A stretch of 64,000 nt of DNA from positions 80,496,958 to 80,560,957 of the forward strand of contig CP136069.1 in the NCBI GenBank assembly GCA_032622095.1. Direction: 5' to 3'. Positions 9,520-20,526 of this stretch are shown in pieces. The DNA comes from Siphonodentalium dalli. Its lineage: Eukaryota; Mollusca; Scaphopoda; Gadilida; Siphonodentaliidae. Every line of letters begins with the position of its first letter. Position 1 is the stretch's first letter. A program made the position numbers and the translations under genes. A model generated the notes under the pieces. That model was not told the DNA's origin and searched no databases. It worked only from the letters and a program-made list of their open reading frames with translations.

Positions 9520-9905
9520 TTAAAGGGACTCTCAAGGCCTTTGAAGTCAGTTCATGTTAAAGACATATTATGGACTAGTTGTTCGGGTGCGTGAAATTGA
9601 TAAGTTAGTACTCAGGCACTATCCCAACCTGAGGAATGTAGAATTCTACTAGCATCGCCAAAAAATGTCATAGAAATCGACCGTACCACTCCATAGAAAA
9701 CATTGTCTACGGTCAAATGTAAATATTTACATCTCGATTTGGGACGCAACTATCCGCAATAAACTAACTCAAGTGATTTCGCCATCAAGATCAGTCATTG
9801 CATTTTTTTGGATTAATATTCGTAAAAAAATACCGTTAACTACTTTGAGCAAGAATATTCTTAATTTCTTTTGATCATCCTACCGGAGTGTTTCACATCA
9901 CTTTA
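9520..9905 (+). repeat. Dispersed repeat R1, copy 1
   Basis: It shares blocks with 10420-10770 and, inverted, with 53725-54062 (e.g. ATCGACCGTACCACTCCATA, GATAAGTTAGTACTCAGGC, GAGTGTTTCACATCACTTTA). No ends or coding potential were identified. Confidence 0.65.
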
Positions 9906-10330
9906 AATGACACAAATTTTTATAAAAGTCTGTAAAACAATCATCAACAAGAACTTGTAAAAATAGATCTGTTTCGATCTTTATATATTGATTATTAATA
10001 ATTCTCCAATAACGAGATTTATCATATCAAAACCATTGTTATGTAAACATTGCTGTTAAAGTGGCATTACTGATCAAAGTCCAATTAATTACCAAAGTTT
10101 AATGACAGTATACATGGGGAAAAGTATTTAAAAATATTCTGAGAATAATATTTAGATATTAAAATAATTTAACTCACTATGTAAAGAGCGATGTTCATTG
10201 ATAATCAATATAACAATGATTTTGAGACGCAAATTTTTATTATTGGAGGGCGATTAATATAAGAACAACATTTATCTATTTCTCCATGTTCTTTTTGGCG
10301 GTGATGTATTTACATAATTTTGTACATTTC
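9885..10330 (+). repeat. Dispersed repeat R2, copy 1
   Basis: A diverged partner of 15290-15790: shared blocks include AAAAATATTC, ATTTCT/TCTTCATGTTCTT and GGTGATGT-TTTACA in the same order. Probably part of one older mobile element together with R1. Confidence 0.5.
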
Positions 10331-10419
10331 GAATGCTTTGAGTCCTTTTAAATGTAATTTGAGTGTATAGGCATAGAGTATAACATATCTGGATATCTAA
10401 TTTAAATACATATTATGTA

Positions 10420-10770
10420 CTTGTCCGGGTGCACAAACGGATAAGTTAGTATTCAGGCACTATGACAACTGGAGGAATGTAACTTTCTACTAACATCGCC
10501 GAAAATTTGAAGCAAATCGACCGTACCACTCCATAGAAAACATCGTTAGAACTACGCTCAATTGTAAACATTTACTACTCAATTCGGGACGCATCTATCT
10601 GCGATAAACTAACGAAAATGATTTCGCTATCGAGAGTCACTGCATTTAATTCATATATAACAATGACGGTGTGTGTTGTCAATTTGGATATACTATTTGT
10701 AAAAATTACTTCTTTGAACAAGATTATTCTCCATTTCTATTTGATCGCCATACCAGAGTGTTTCACATCA
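10420..10770 (+). repeat. Dispersed repeat R1, copy 2
   Basis: Same order of blocks as 9520-9905, in the same orientation, about 900 bp away. Confidence 0.65.
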
Positions 10771-10885
10771 CTTTAACAATTAATGCTACATTATATTTTT
10801 TTATGTTGTTGTTGTAACTGGAACCCTGAAAATATTACCAGCTCTGAACGCAACATTCCATTCCAAAGATTTAAAGATATATTAA

Positions 10886-11120
10886 CCCTTTCTATACTAA
10901 ATGGATTCTCCCAGTCAGTTAAAATGTGTACATCAAATGGTCTATTATTCATTTGGAGGGATGATAATGTGATAAAAGCAGCCGACAGATAAATAAAAGT
11001 GCAGAAGGAGCCCTATTTATTGAGGGAAATGTTTAGATAATAATTAAGTTCAACAAACGACCTATCTGAACATTTCCAATGGGATAACTACTCGTCAACG
11101 ATGCTTTAGTGTAGAATTGG
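10886..11120. mobile_element. TTAA MITE with CTATACTAAA ends, copy 1
   Basis: TTAA at 10882-10885 and 11121-11124. Left end CCCTTTCTATACTAAATGG; right end TTTAGTGTAGAATTGG, an eroded inverted partner. The interior matches 48180-48408 in reverse orientation. Confidence 0.8.
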
Positions 11121-11141
11121 TTAAGTGCTTATTTCTCTTAA

Positions 11142-11348
11142 CCCTTTCAGTGCCAAGTCCGATTTTTGTATCAACCCATATTTCCTTGATCATTTTTCAA
11201 ATTTATTGATTATAATAATGTGATACATTGATGGAAAGAGCTCTAAGAGCTCTTTCCATCAATGTATCACATTATTATAATCAATAAATTTGAAAAATGA
11301 TCAAGGAAATATGGGTTGATACAAAAATCGGACTTGACACTGAAAGGG
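11142..11348. mobile_element. 207-bp near-perfect palindromic TTAA MITE
   Basis: TTAA on both sides. Left end CCCTTTCAGTGCCAAG, right end CTTGACACTGAAAGGG. By eye there is one mismatched position pair over the whole length; the centre is GAGCTCTAAGAGCTC. A truncated relative is at 1070-1124. Confidence 0.9.
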
Positions 11349-12418
11349 TTAATTTAAACTGATATTATACAACTCGGCCACTACAACCATTTGATTATTG
11401 TCAAAATATTGTATAACATTGGCTGTGCCCTTTCATAGAACTCGACGTCTGAACTACTTAAAAATAAAAATAAACTGTCCTTCATACGTCCCGAACAATT
11501 CACCGATAAACAAACGAGAATGATTCTGTCAATGAGCATCACTTTATTTAATTGAAATTCCTGTGTTGAGCATGTTTATTCGCTTTGGTGAACAGAAGAT
11601 TGTTTCGAATAACTTTTATGTTACAACAATGACAAATCTAAAAGTATTCAAATACGATGAAATGATAAATTACAGACTGTTTTATTTTCACAAGAAAATC
11701 TATTTTATGAATAATTTCAGTCATGATAATTATGTGGTTACAATCCTATGCAGTATTTATATATGAAAAACAGTGTATGGTGTATAACTATTTTAACCGA
11801 ATCTCATGTTTTCATTGACATATTAGCCAAAAATTATTGATCATATCAGTTTAATGTCCTATGTTCTAATTGTGAGTAAAGCCACCTATTAAATATGTTG
11901 GCCTAGTTTCCTCTGTTCACCATGCAGGCCATCATTGTTTTGGAGACTATTTGTGATTTTTTGGGCCAATTTTCCGATTTTGGACAAACTGGCAAAAACC
12001 CATTTATAAATTTGAGTCACTTATAAAGTATTCTAGTGATCCACAGTTACAAGAATTCAATTTCTCCTATAATATAAATCTGGGTTGATATTGGGTATGG
12101 GTACATTTAGGATCTTGAGTAGGATATTCGTTGATTCAAACATGAAACAGCCAACTCATTCACTTCATTGTAATTCAGTTCACCCAAAAATTTAAAAAAG
12201 CTGCATGAAAAGTATTTTTATCGACATTACATGCTATGAAGTGAGATGTCCTTTTGCTGGTGATCAAATCTCTGGGGTGCTCCATGGGGATACTCAGAGC
12301 AGTGCCCGAAAAACTTTCTGATCGTAGCTATAGCGAACAACTTTTGGGTTGAACTTGATTATGCGACTCCAGGCTGTGCTGTGAATTAATTATTTGACAT
12401 GTGATTTATCTATCGCTA
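11349..12418. other. Intergenic, no gene seen
   Basis: AT-rich. The part near 11390-11560 resembles the R1 repeat family in a worn state (GTCCCGAACAATTCACCGATAAACAAACGAG). Nothing coding recognised. Confidence 0.45.
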
Positions 12419-12631
12419 CAGTAATGCCCTAAATAATCGACTACTTAACCAGAGAAGAATTATGGGTAATTTTTCAGGATTTAGTCGGAAATATAGCTTG
12501 TTGCCATTCATCGGAAAGCTCTCACTGAGAGCTTTCTGATGAATGGCGACAAGCAATATTTCCGACTAAATCCTGAAAAATTACCTATAATTCTGCTCTG
12601 GTTAAGGAGTTGATTATTTAGGGCATTACTG
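12419..12631. mobile_element. Fold-back MITE, copy 6 (intact, 213 bp)
   Basis: TA-CAGTAATGCCCTAAATAA ... GGGCATTACTG-TA, centre GCTCTCACTGAGAGC. Confidence 0.88.
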
Positions 12632-12844
12632 TATGTGCTTCATTCAAATTTGTTCACCCTTCAGCAGACGATGCTAGTGAATAGAAAACTAAATTTAGCA
12701 GCTTCCAGTCAATCAGTGACAAATATTCATTTTGAATTACAATTAATATCCAACTCCCAATTTGTATTCATTTGCAACATTAATCCAAGCCACCACAGAG
12801 GAAACTAGGGCTTCATTATTCAGTTCAATTCATTGTAATTTTAT

Positions 12845-13080
12845 TCATCATATGTATGACCCACCTATGCCATATATAATCACACAACAACTTAAAATAC
12901 ACCTGTACAACCCATCTACCCCATGTTTGGTCACTCATCATCCTAAAATACACATGTACAACCCACCTATTGTTCATCATCCTAAAATACACCTGCACAA
13001 CCCACCTATTGTTCATCATCCTAAAATACACCTGCACAACCCACCTACCCCAGTAGGATCACTCACGATCCTAAAATATG
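12845..13080. repeat. Short minisatellite, about 39 bp units
   Basis: Units of the type ATCCTAAAATACACCTGCAC-AACCCACCTATTGTTCATC; the last copies repeat exactly every 39 bp, the earlier ones are longer and diverged. Its wording resembles the 57.3-59.2 kb satellite (ATACACNNGTACAACCCACC). Confidence 0.8.
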
Positions 13081-13250
13081 CCTGTCTTATCATTTTCATA
13101 GAGAATTTATTCAACATTCACCCACATTGAATCTCGATTTCTCACCATGAAGTGATGTAATGACACTGAAATAATGTTCAGCGCTATCCATTAAGTGACT
13201 CACTTTCCAGTTATTTACAATGTGGCTATAGGGTCTCCATTAGGGTGTTA

Positions 13251-13270
13251 CCCCCCCCCCCCCCCCCCCC
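13251..13270. repeat. Poly-C tract, 20 bases
   Basis: A run of 20 C followed by TCCCTCC; likely length-variable and error-prone in reads. Confidence 0.95.
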
Positions 13271-13523
13271 TCCCTCCAACAATCATGTTGAGTTAGAGTT
13301 TTCCAACTGTTACTACAAGCTTTCAATTATTGGGAATTTCCAACATGACATCCCCTACGGTTGCAAATTTTCCAACTGATGGCCATTTCAGACAAAAATT
13401 TTCACCAAAAGTAGGAAAATATGGTCCTGTTGGTCTGAGAACAACAAATTTCCCACCAAGTATTTGTAGTTTTTGACTGAAGCTAGAATGGGGGTGAGAC
13501 ACCCATTGATCATTATGTTCATA

Positions 13524-13734
13524 CAGTAATGCCCTAAATAATCGACTCCTTAACCATTGCAGAATTATGGGTGATTTTTCAGGATTTAGTCGGAAATATG
13601 GCTTGTTGCCATTCATCGGAAAGCTCTCACAGAGCTTTCCGATGAATGGCAACAAGCCATATTTCTGACTAAATCCTGAAAAGTTACCCATAATTCTCCT
13701 GTGGTTAAGTAGTCGATTATTTAGGGCATTCCTG
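13524..13734. mobile_element. Fold-back MITE, copy 7
   Basis: TA flanks; left CAGTAATGCCC, right GGGCATTCCTG with one substitution. Confidence 0.87.
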
Positions 13735-13771
13735 TAGCTGCTGTATTTTGGTTGCATCAGATTTTATAATA

Positions 13772-14152
13772 GATACTGACTTCAGGCCTGAGAATATGGT
13801 GCGGGACATTTGCAGAATGAGGTCCCCCAGAGGGTGAATTTAGTGATGCTATCCATCACAGTGGGCTAGCATCATCAATTCATCCACTGGGGACCTCATT
13901 CGATCTGCATGCTATGTGAGACCTAGACTCACATGTAAGTTCCCAGGTGTTGAATATTGTGGTGTGCACCCATTGGGAGCCTCGATTATGCAATGTGTCT
14001 CTGCCAATTTGTTGATATAGAGAAACTAAACTAAAAAAGAAAAAAATCTTTGCGGAGAAGTTTCTAAAGAAACTAATTTGATAATAAAGATACTTTCCAG
14101 AGAAGATGGGACCTCATTCTCCAAATGTCCAGCACCTTATTCTCAGGCCTGA
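13772..14152. mobile_element. MITE-like element with TCAGGCCTGA ends, copy 3
   Basis: TCAGGCCTGAGAATA at the left and TATTCTCAGGCCTGA at the right; interior blocks AATGAGGTCCC-CCAGAGGGTG and ATTCATCCACTGGGGACCTC in opposite orientations, as in the copy at 4904. Confidence 0.7.
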
Positions 14153-14344
14153 TTGACTAATAATGTACCATCTTATTATTTCAGCAAACGGATAGAAAAT
14201 GTCAAAATTATCATATAAATATCTGAGTTTAAATTCCCCAAATGTGGCTGGTGTGTTTTCCAACTGTTGAGGATAGGGACTAATACTTTATTTTTCTAGT
14301 TTCCACTCTAAAATATGTAAATTTGATGGAATTCTATTAAAGGG

Positions 14345-14586
14345 GTACTGAACACTAAATTTGGCCATTTATGGGACCATCTCCCTTTATACTCAACATA
14401 ATATATGCAACAATTGAATGAAACTGACATAAACTCATTTTCATTATAATTACCATGTTGTTTGCATTTATAGAGCATATGAGTGTATTTTGCACTAATC
14501 CATGGCTCAAATTCATTCATTTGTTGCATATATTCTGTTGAGTGTAATAGGAGATGGTCCCATAAATGGCTGTATTTAGTGTACAG
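14345..14586. repeat. 242-bp fold-back
   Basis: GTACTGAACACTAAATTTGG at the left matches the inverted right arm CTGTATTTAGTGTACAG; arms also share GGGACCATCTCC and GTTGCATATATTCTGTTGAG. No flanking duplication could be assigned. Confidence 0.75.
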
Positions 14587-14915
14587 TTCAAATTCTTGTA
14601 TCTTTGATTTCAATATTCCAATATTTCTCATTTATACCCTCAAATTTCCAACATTCAAAACTTTTGAAGGCCCCTTTCTCTTTCCCCAAAGTAAAGAAAC
14701 ATATATCAGAAAAATTGTATTTAGCAAATTTCAACATTTTATTTAGATAATAATGAAAAATGGACTTGAAATTTTGTCTATAATAAAGCTTGAATAATGG
14801 TGTTTCTTGTTGTTCAGGAAATAACAACTAAACAACTAAAACCTAGTTCAAGTATATGAAAATAGATGTTCACTTAGGATCAATTGATCATTTTTGTTGT
14901 TGAAAACTCCATTTC
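14587..14915. other. Intergenic, nothing recognised
   Basis: AT-rich sequence with no repeats or exons that I can identify. Confidence 0.4.
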
Positions 14916-15270
14916 CAAGCCTGCAAATAGTGTGTCTATCATTTTGGGAAGTATCTATTGCCGCAAATTAACATTATTTTTAGTGACTTTTTCTCCTTTC
15001 TGGGAAGTGTATATATCCCCTAATTTGCAGAAGATATAATGCTTAATCGAGGTGACTAATGTGTGAACATCACCAACTTCAAATGGAGAACTTCAATATG
15101 AGTGTAGCTGTCCCATATCATTTGAGACTACAGATACCTCCCAGAAGATGAGACCTAAGCAGAATGAGGTTCCCAGAGGGTAATTTGGTTATGCTAGCCC
15201 GCTGTGCAGGATAGCGTCACTAAATTCACCCTATGGGGACCTCATTCTGTAAATTACAAACACACTATTT
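14916..15270. mobile_element. MITE-like element with AAGCCTG ends, copy 4
   Basis: CAAGCCTGCAAATAGTGTGT at the left, ACACACTATTTTGCCG at the right (right end eroded); inner GAGGTTCCCAGAGGG block present. Confidence 0.6.
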
Positions 15271-15289
15271 TGCCGCCTCATGTTTCTTT

Positions 15290-15790
15290 CATGTCCCATT
15301 TTGTATCTCTGATATTCCATTATATGTTAAAAGGATTCCATGCCTTTGAGTGGGTTCATGTGAAATAACATAGAAGTCTGCAAAAACAACTATCATCAAC
15401 ATCTTCATGAAAAAATAGATTGAATTTGTTCTTATTTTCTAATAATTTAAGTCTCCTATAATGAGATTTCATATGTTGTCAAAAACATTACATTAACCGA
15501 TAAAAGTCGAATTAGTCCAATAAGATACTAAAGTTTTTAATAAAATTTGACAGTTAATATTGGAAAATGTCAAGTCATTGAAAAATATTCAGAAAATTGT
15601 ATTCTGACTAAAATATTTTAACTTAATGCACAGTTATCAATGTTTGTTGGCAAATTATAATCGCTGTAACACTTTTGTTTACATAACAATTTCGAAATTT
15701 CATTATCAGAGAACTATCAATAATGAATATAAGTACAAATTTTTTCTATTTCTTCATGTTCTTCTTAGTGGTGATGTTTTTACAGACTTT
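15290..15790 (+). repeat. Dispersed repeat R2, copy 2
   Basis: Diverged partner of 9885-10330; ends where the fold-back MITE at 15810 begins. Confidence 0.5.
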
Positions 15791-15809
15791 TATATTTTTT
15801 GCACATTTA

Positions 15810-16022
15810 CAGTAATGCCCTAAATAATCGACTCCTTAACCAGAGCAGAATTATGGATAATTTTTCAAGATTTAGTCGGAAATATGGCTTGTTGACATTC
15901 ATCGGAAAGCTCTCGTCGAGAGCTTTCCGATGAATGGCAACAAACCATATTTCCGACTAAATCCTGAAAAATTTCCCATAATTCTGCTCTGGTTAAGGAG
16001 TCGATTATTTAGAGCATTACTG
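15810..16022. mobile_element. Fold-back MITE, copy 8 (intact, 213 bp)
   Basis: TA flanks, CAGTAATGCCC ... AGAGCATTACTG; centre GCTCTCGTCGAGAGC. Confidence 0.88.
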
Positions 16023-16388
16023 TACCTGCTGCGAGTGCATTGGTTCCCTTTAATGCTTACCCACTCTTGTTTTTCCTGTGACACAGTGCTAATCTCTCTC
16101 TGTGGACTCAGTTACTTGAACCTGATCATTATGACAATATTTCAAGAGAGTCCTGGTTTTTGTTTGAGTATCGCACACTGTAAAAATGATTCGTTTGATA
16201 TGGACTCCATACGGCCACTTTAATTACGATGTCGCTCAGAAATCAACTACAGATCATGTTTTGAAGTATTGTATACTATTTTGACACATGCAGAAATTGG
16301 CACTTGTTTCCCTAATGATGGATGCAATTAACAATGAAAAATATATGGGTAACATGCATCGAGAAATGTTTACATGTATATTTTGTTA

Positions 16389-16545
16389 CAGTAATGCCCT
16401 AAATAATCGACTCCTTAACCTCAGCAGAATTATGGGTAACTTTTCAGGATTTATATGGCTTGATGCCATTCATTGGAAAGATCTCAGTGTTGCCTTTCAT
16501 TGGAAAGCTCTTACTGAGAGCTTTCCGATGAATGGCAACAAGCCA
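16389..16545. mobile_element. Fold-back MITE, copy 9 (right arm replaced)
   Basis: It starts TA-CAGTAATGCCC, passes the centre and stops at CAACAAGCCA; the remaining right arm is replaced by a different MITE at 16546. Confidence 0.8.
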
Positions 16546-16685
16546 ATTGTTAAAGAATGTAAGAAAAAATTATAAAAATTGTTAAAGAATAAAAATTGAT
16601 AAAAAATGAATAAATTGTTAGGCCAATGCATTTTCTTATATATGCGAGGCGACCTATGCCAACGTAGCTCCCATCATGAAAGGGT
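16546..16685. mobile_element. Right half of a TTAA hairpin MITE fused to the previous element
   Basis: ATTGTTAAAGAATGTAAGAA and GCCAATGCATTTTCTTATAT match the interior of the piggyBac-like copies; the end AGCTCCCATCATGAAAGGG followed by TTAA matches the inverted start of the relic at 5656. Only half of the second hairpin is left. Confidence 0.7.
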
Positions 16686-16870
16686 TAATAGGATCCTGAC
16701 CTGTATACGTAGGCCGATACAAATCTAAACCGTCTTACAGGCTTAACAAGAGTGAACAGGGTGAATATATTCATATTTGTCTCAGACACCATATATTGGC
16801 ATATAAAATTTTGTAATTGAATATTATAAAACATGTTTATATGGAGTTACATTTGTACAGAGATTATAGC

Positions 16871-17312
16871 CAAGGCTTGAAATAGTGTGTCTGTCATTTG
16901 CATAATGAGGTACCCAGAGGGTGAATTTAGTAACACTATCCTGCATAGCATGCTGGCGACACCAAATTCACCCTCTGGGAACCTCATTCTGCTTAGGCCC
17001 CAACTGCTATGGGAGACCTAGGATCAGATTGAAGTACCCCAGTTAAGTTGATGTTCTTCCATTTAGACACCTCGATTATGCATTTTATCTTCTGAAAATT
17101 AGGGGATATAGAATCTGTACAGAAGGGAGAAAGTAACTAAAAACAATGTTAATTTGAGACTATAGATACTTTCCAGGAGATGAGGCATAAGCAGAATGAG
17201 GTCCACAGGGGGTGAATTTGGTGATGCTAGCCAGCTGTGTGTGATAGCATCACTAAATACACTCTCTGGGGACCTCATTCTACAAATGAAGACACATTAT
17301 TTCAAGGCTTGA
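16871..17312. mobile_element. MITE-like element with AAGGCTTGA ends, copy 5
   Basis: CAAGGCTTGAAATAGTGTGT ... ACACATTATTTCAAGGCTTG. Long copy with two internal inverted GAGGT-CC-CAGAGGGTGAATTT blocks. Confidence 0.75.
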
Positions 17313-17755
17313 TTATAACTATTATAGCATTATGTGGAGCGTAAGCTATATGTATGTTTTGTTCAACGTGGCAGCATTCATTTTGTATGGAACAGAAGCG
17401 AAAACCATGGCAGATAAACAAATTCTTAGTTAAATCTGTTTCGGTTTGTGCAGTTTGGTGACTTTTCAAAATTACATGACCATATTCAATTAAAGGTGCA
17501 CAGTCAGATTTGCCACTAAATTTGTCAAAATTGCCCAAGTTAATTTTTAGGTCACCATGCAAAAGTAAAATGGAAAATCACCAACATCATATAGCACAAA
17601 TATTCTGTGCGAGTATGTTTTGATATCACTTTTCCCAAAATATATCATGAGCTTAACAAATCGGGCTTAAAACTTAGCATGAGTCTAAATGCGGGATGGC
17701 ACGGTAGATAATTTGTAGGTTCAAATTAATTATGTCAATTTGAGGATGAGTACTA
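17313..17755. other. Intergenic, nothing recognised
   Basis: No exon, RNA gene or repeat identified. Confidence 0.4.
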
Positions 17756-17905
17756 CAGTAATGCCCTAATAATCGACTCCTTAACCACAGTAGAATTATG
17801 GGTAATTTTTCAGGATTTAGTCGGAAATATGGCTTGTTGCCATTCATCGGAAAGCTCTCAGTGATTCTGCTGTGGTTAAGGAGCGAATTATTTAGGGCAG
17901 TACTG
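17756..17905. mobile_element. Fold-back MITE, copy 10 (internal deletion)
   Basis: TA flanks and both ends present, but most of the right arm between the centre and ATTCTGCTGTGG is deleted (150 bp). Confidence 0.83.
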
Positions 17906-18154
17906 TATATAATACTGTCAGCAGTTCCATATATATGAGCAATCAATGCTGTCAAGCTGTTATGTTGTCTGTGTTATGTTTCCAGTGATAATTGATACAG
18001 ATGTTATGTTACAGTAATATATATAAAGCACAGAGCTATATATAAAATAAAGTCATATTGTTATTTAGCAAACAGTTGTTGCGTATATTCATACAGCCCT
18101 GCCAAACTACTCAATGGTATGGTTTATATAGAGGATCTACAACGAGTTCCCAGT

Positions 18155-18270
18155 TTATAGCAAAATTTATAAAATAAAGTCCAGTAAATTTGGTCTGAAT
18201 TGAACCTTTGAAGAGGTCCAGACCGCAATTTACTGGACGAGCTTTGTAAATTTTGTTATAAATTGGGGGC
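18155..18270. repeat. Short inverted repeat
   Basis: TAGCAAAATTTATAAAATAAAG.. style left arm with GTCCAGTAAATT pairs with AATTTACTGGAC..TTTGTAAATTTTGTTATAAA; arms about 45 bp. Confidence 0.65.
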
Positions 18271-18727
18271 TAGTTGTAGTTTCTATTTATTACTTGATCC
18301 CAAACCTTCATACTTAAATCAATAAATGGGATGGGAAACTAACAGCAGCTTCTAGAAGCTATGCCTTATTTGCATAAAGGAATAGTCCCAGAGAAATAAG
18401 ACTCTTTGACATATATAATAATGTAAATTTAACGGAATAACTTTTCAAACTATATCAATTTCAGTCACAGCCACAGATTCTTCTTCACTCCTCATCCCCC
18501 AATTCCAAATCACGTTTGCGCAACAATAATACATTTGGGTACACCTGGTACTATTTCCTGTTATACAATGACCATTGTATATCATTATTATAGAATAGGT
18601 TTAATGAATGAAATAAGGGTAGGATCATGCAATAAAGTGCTTTAGCATATCATAAGCCCCACCATTGGTCACGCTGGTTCCATTCCCAATGACTGAAAGT
18701 TTTTTATCCACACACATGGATGGCATA

Positions 18728-18940
18728 CAGCAATGCCCTAATTAATCAACTTCTTAACCACAGCAGAATTATGGGTAACTTTTCAGGATTTAGTCGGAAA
18801 ACAGGCTTGTTGCCATTCATTGGAAAGCTCTCAGCGAGAGCTTTCCGATGAATGGCAACAAGCCATATTTCCGACTAAATCCTGAAAATTTACCCATAAT
18901 TCTGCTGTGGTTAAGAAGTCGATTAATTAGAGCATTACTG
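18728..18940. mobile_element. Fold-back MITE, copy 11 (intact, 213 bp)
   Basis: TA flanks; CAGCAATGCCC ... AGAGCATTACTG; centre GCTCTCAGCGAGAGC. It lies 52 bp from the edge of the Helitron array. Confidence 0.88.
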
Positions 18941-18992
18941 TACACAGGGGTTGGGATCAACACAGCATTCTGAAGTCCGGATATTTAACCAA

Positions 18993-19793
18993 CTAGAAGG
19001 TGACCCGACTTCGTCCGGGCTTTGACCTTAAATTGACCATTTTGAAGGTCAAGGTCAGGTGGGGTCAAACACCAACACCCCAAAAATGGTGGAAATCGGC
19101 CCAGCGGATACCGGGAAATCGGCCCAGCGGATACCGAGATACCCTATGCATAAAATTTCGTCCGTAAAAATCCGCCAGTTTAACCCGATTTGATTTCCAC
19201 TCAAGTATATAAACGCGTCTCATATACACACATTCATTAATTATCAAGTTTCAACGTAAAGATAAATTACCATCGGTGCCCGAGATATCGCCAAGACGTC
19301 TGAAACAGTCAAATGCATCGGCCGGTTAAGCGTTAACGTGATCTAACGTTATGACCTCTAACGACGTCATAGAAGTTACGCATTGTTTTTATACTGATGG
19401 AAGATAGTACCACTTCTTCTTGATAATTGAGGCAGATAACTAAAACGGATACATACGCATTATATATCGTTGGAAAGAGGAAACATAAAAGATTCTCAAA
19501 GTGTCATTATTATGACTGGCATTTTATTATTCGCGCTGTTTCGAATCGATTTGTAAGCACCGAACTCAAATGAAAGTCCCGTAACACAGTGTAAAAACAG
19601 ATTTGACCTCGGCACGTGAAAAGTTGACCTCGGATCTGAAAATTAATATGCCTATGCCACTTCCCGACCGATAGTATCCTCACATACGAAGTTTCATCGA
19701 AATCGGGTCGGCCGTTTTCGAGTTCATCGCGAACACACACACACACAGACAGATACACCACACACAGACAGATCTTCCAAAATATATAATAGA
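18993..19793 (-). mobile_element. Helitron 1, family B
   Basis: Leftmost unit. Its 3' CTAG (minus strand) is followed by host T. Hairpin GCCCGGACGAAGTCGGGT, then CACCTT and CTAG. 801 bp. Contains CGGCCCAGCGGATACCG twice in tandem. Confidence 0.88.
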
Positions 19794-20526
19794 CTAGAAG
19801 GTGACCCGACTTCGTCCGGGCTTTGACCTTGAATTGACCATTTTGAAGGTCAAGGTCAGGTGGGGTTAAACACCAACACCCCAAAAATGGTGGAAATCGG
19901 CCCAGCGGATACCGGGAAATCGGCACAGCGGATACCGAGATACCCTATGCATCAAATTTCGTCCGTAAAAATCCGCCAGTTTAACCCGATTTGATTTCCA
20001 CTCAAGTATATAAACGCGCCTCATATACACACGCTCATTAATTATCAAGTTTCAGCGTAAAGATAAATTACCAGCGGTGCCCGAGATATCGCCAAGACGT
20101 CTGAAACAGTCAAATGCATCGGCCGGTTAAGCGTTAACGCGATCTAGCGTTATGACCTCTAACGACGTCATAGAAGTTACGCATTGTTTTTATCCTGATG
20201 GAAGATAGTACCACTTCTTCTTGATAATTGAGGCAGATAACTAAAACGGATACATACGCATTATATATCGTTGGAAAGAGGAAACATGAAAGATTCTCAC
20301 AGTGTCATTATTATGACTGACATTTTATTATTCGCGCTGTTTCGAATCGATTTGTAAGCACCGAACTCAAATGAAAGTCCCGTAACACAGCATAAAAACA
20401 GATTTGACCTCGGCACGTGAAAAGTTGACCTCGGATCTTTCATCGAAATCGGTTCGGCCGTTTTCGAGTTCATCGCGATCACACACACACACACACACAA
20501 ACACATCTTCCAAAATATATAATAGA
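19794..20526 (-). mobile_element. Helitron 2, family B
   Basis: Very close copy of unit 1 (same CGGCCCAGCGGATACCG pair, same CA tail), 733 bp; the inner core repeat near the tail has a deletion. Confidence 0.88.
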
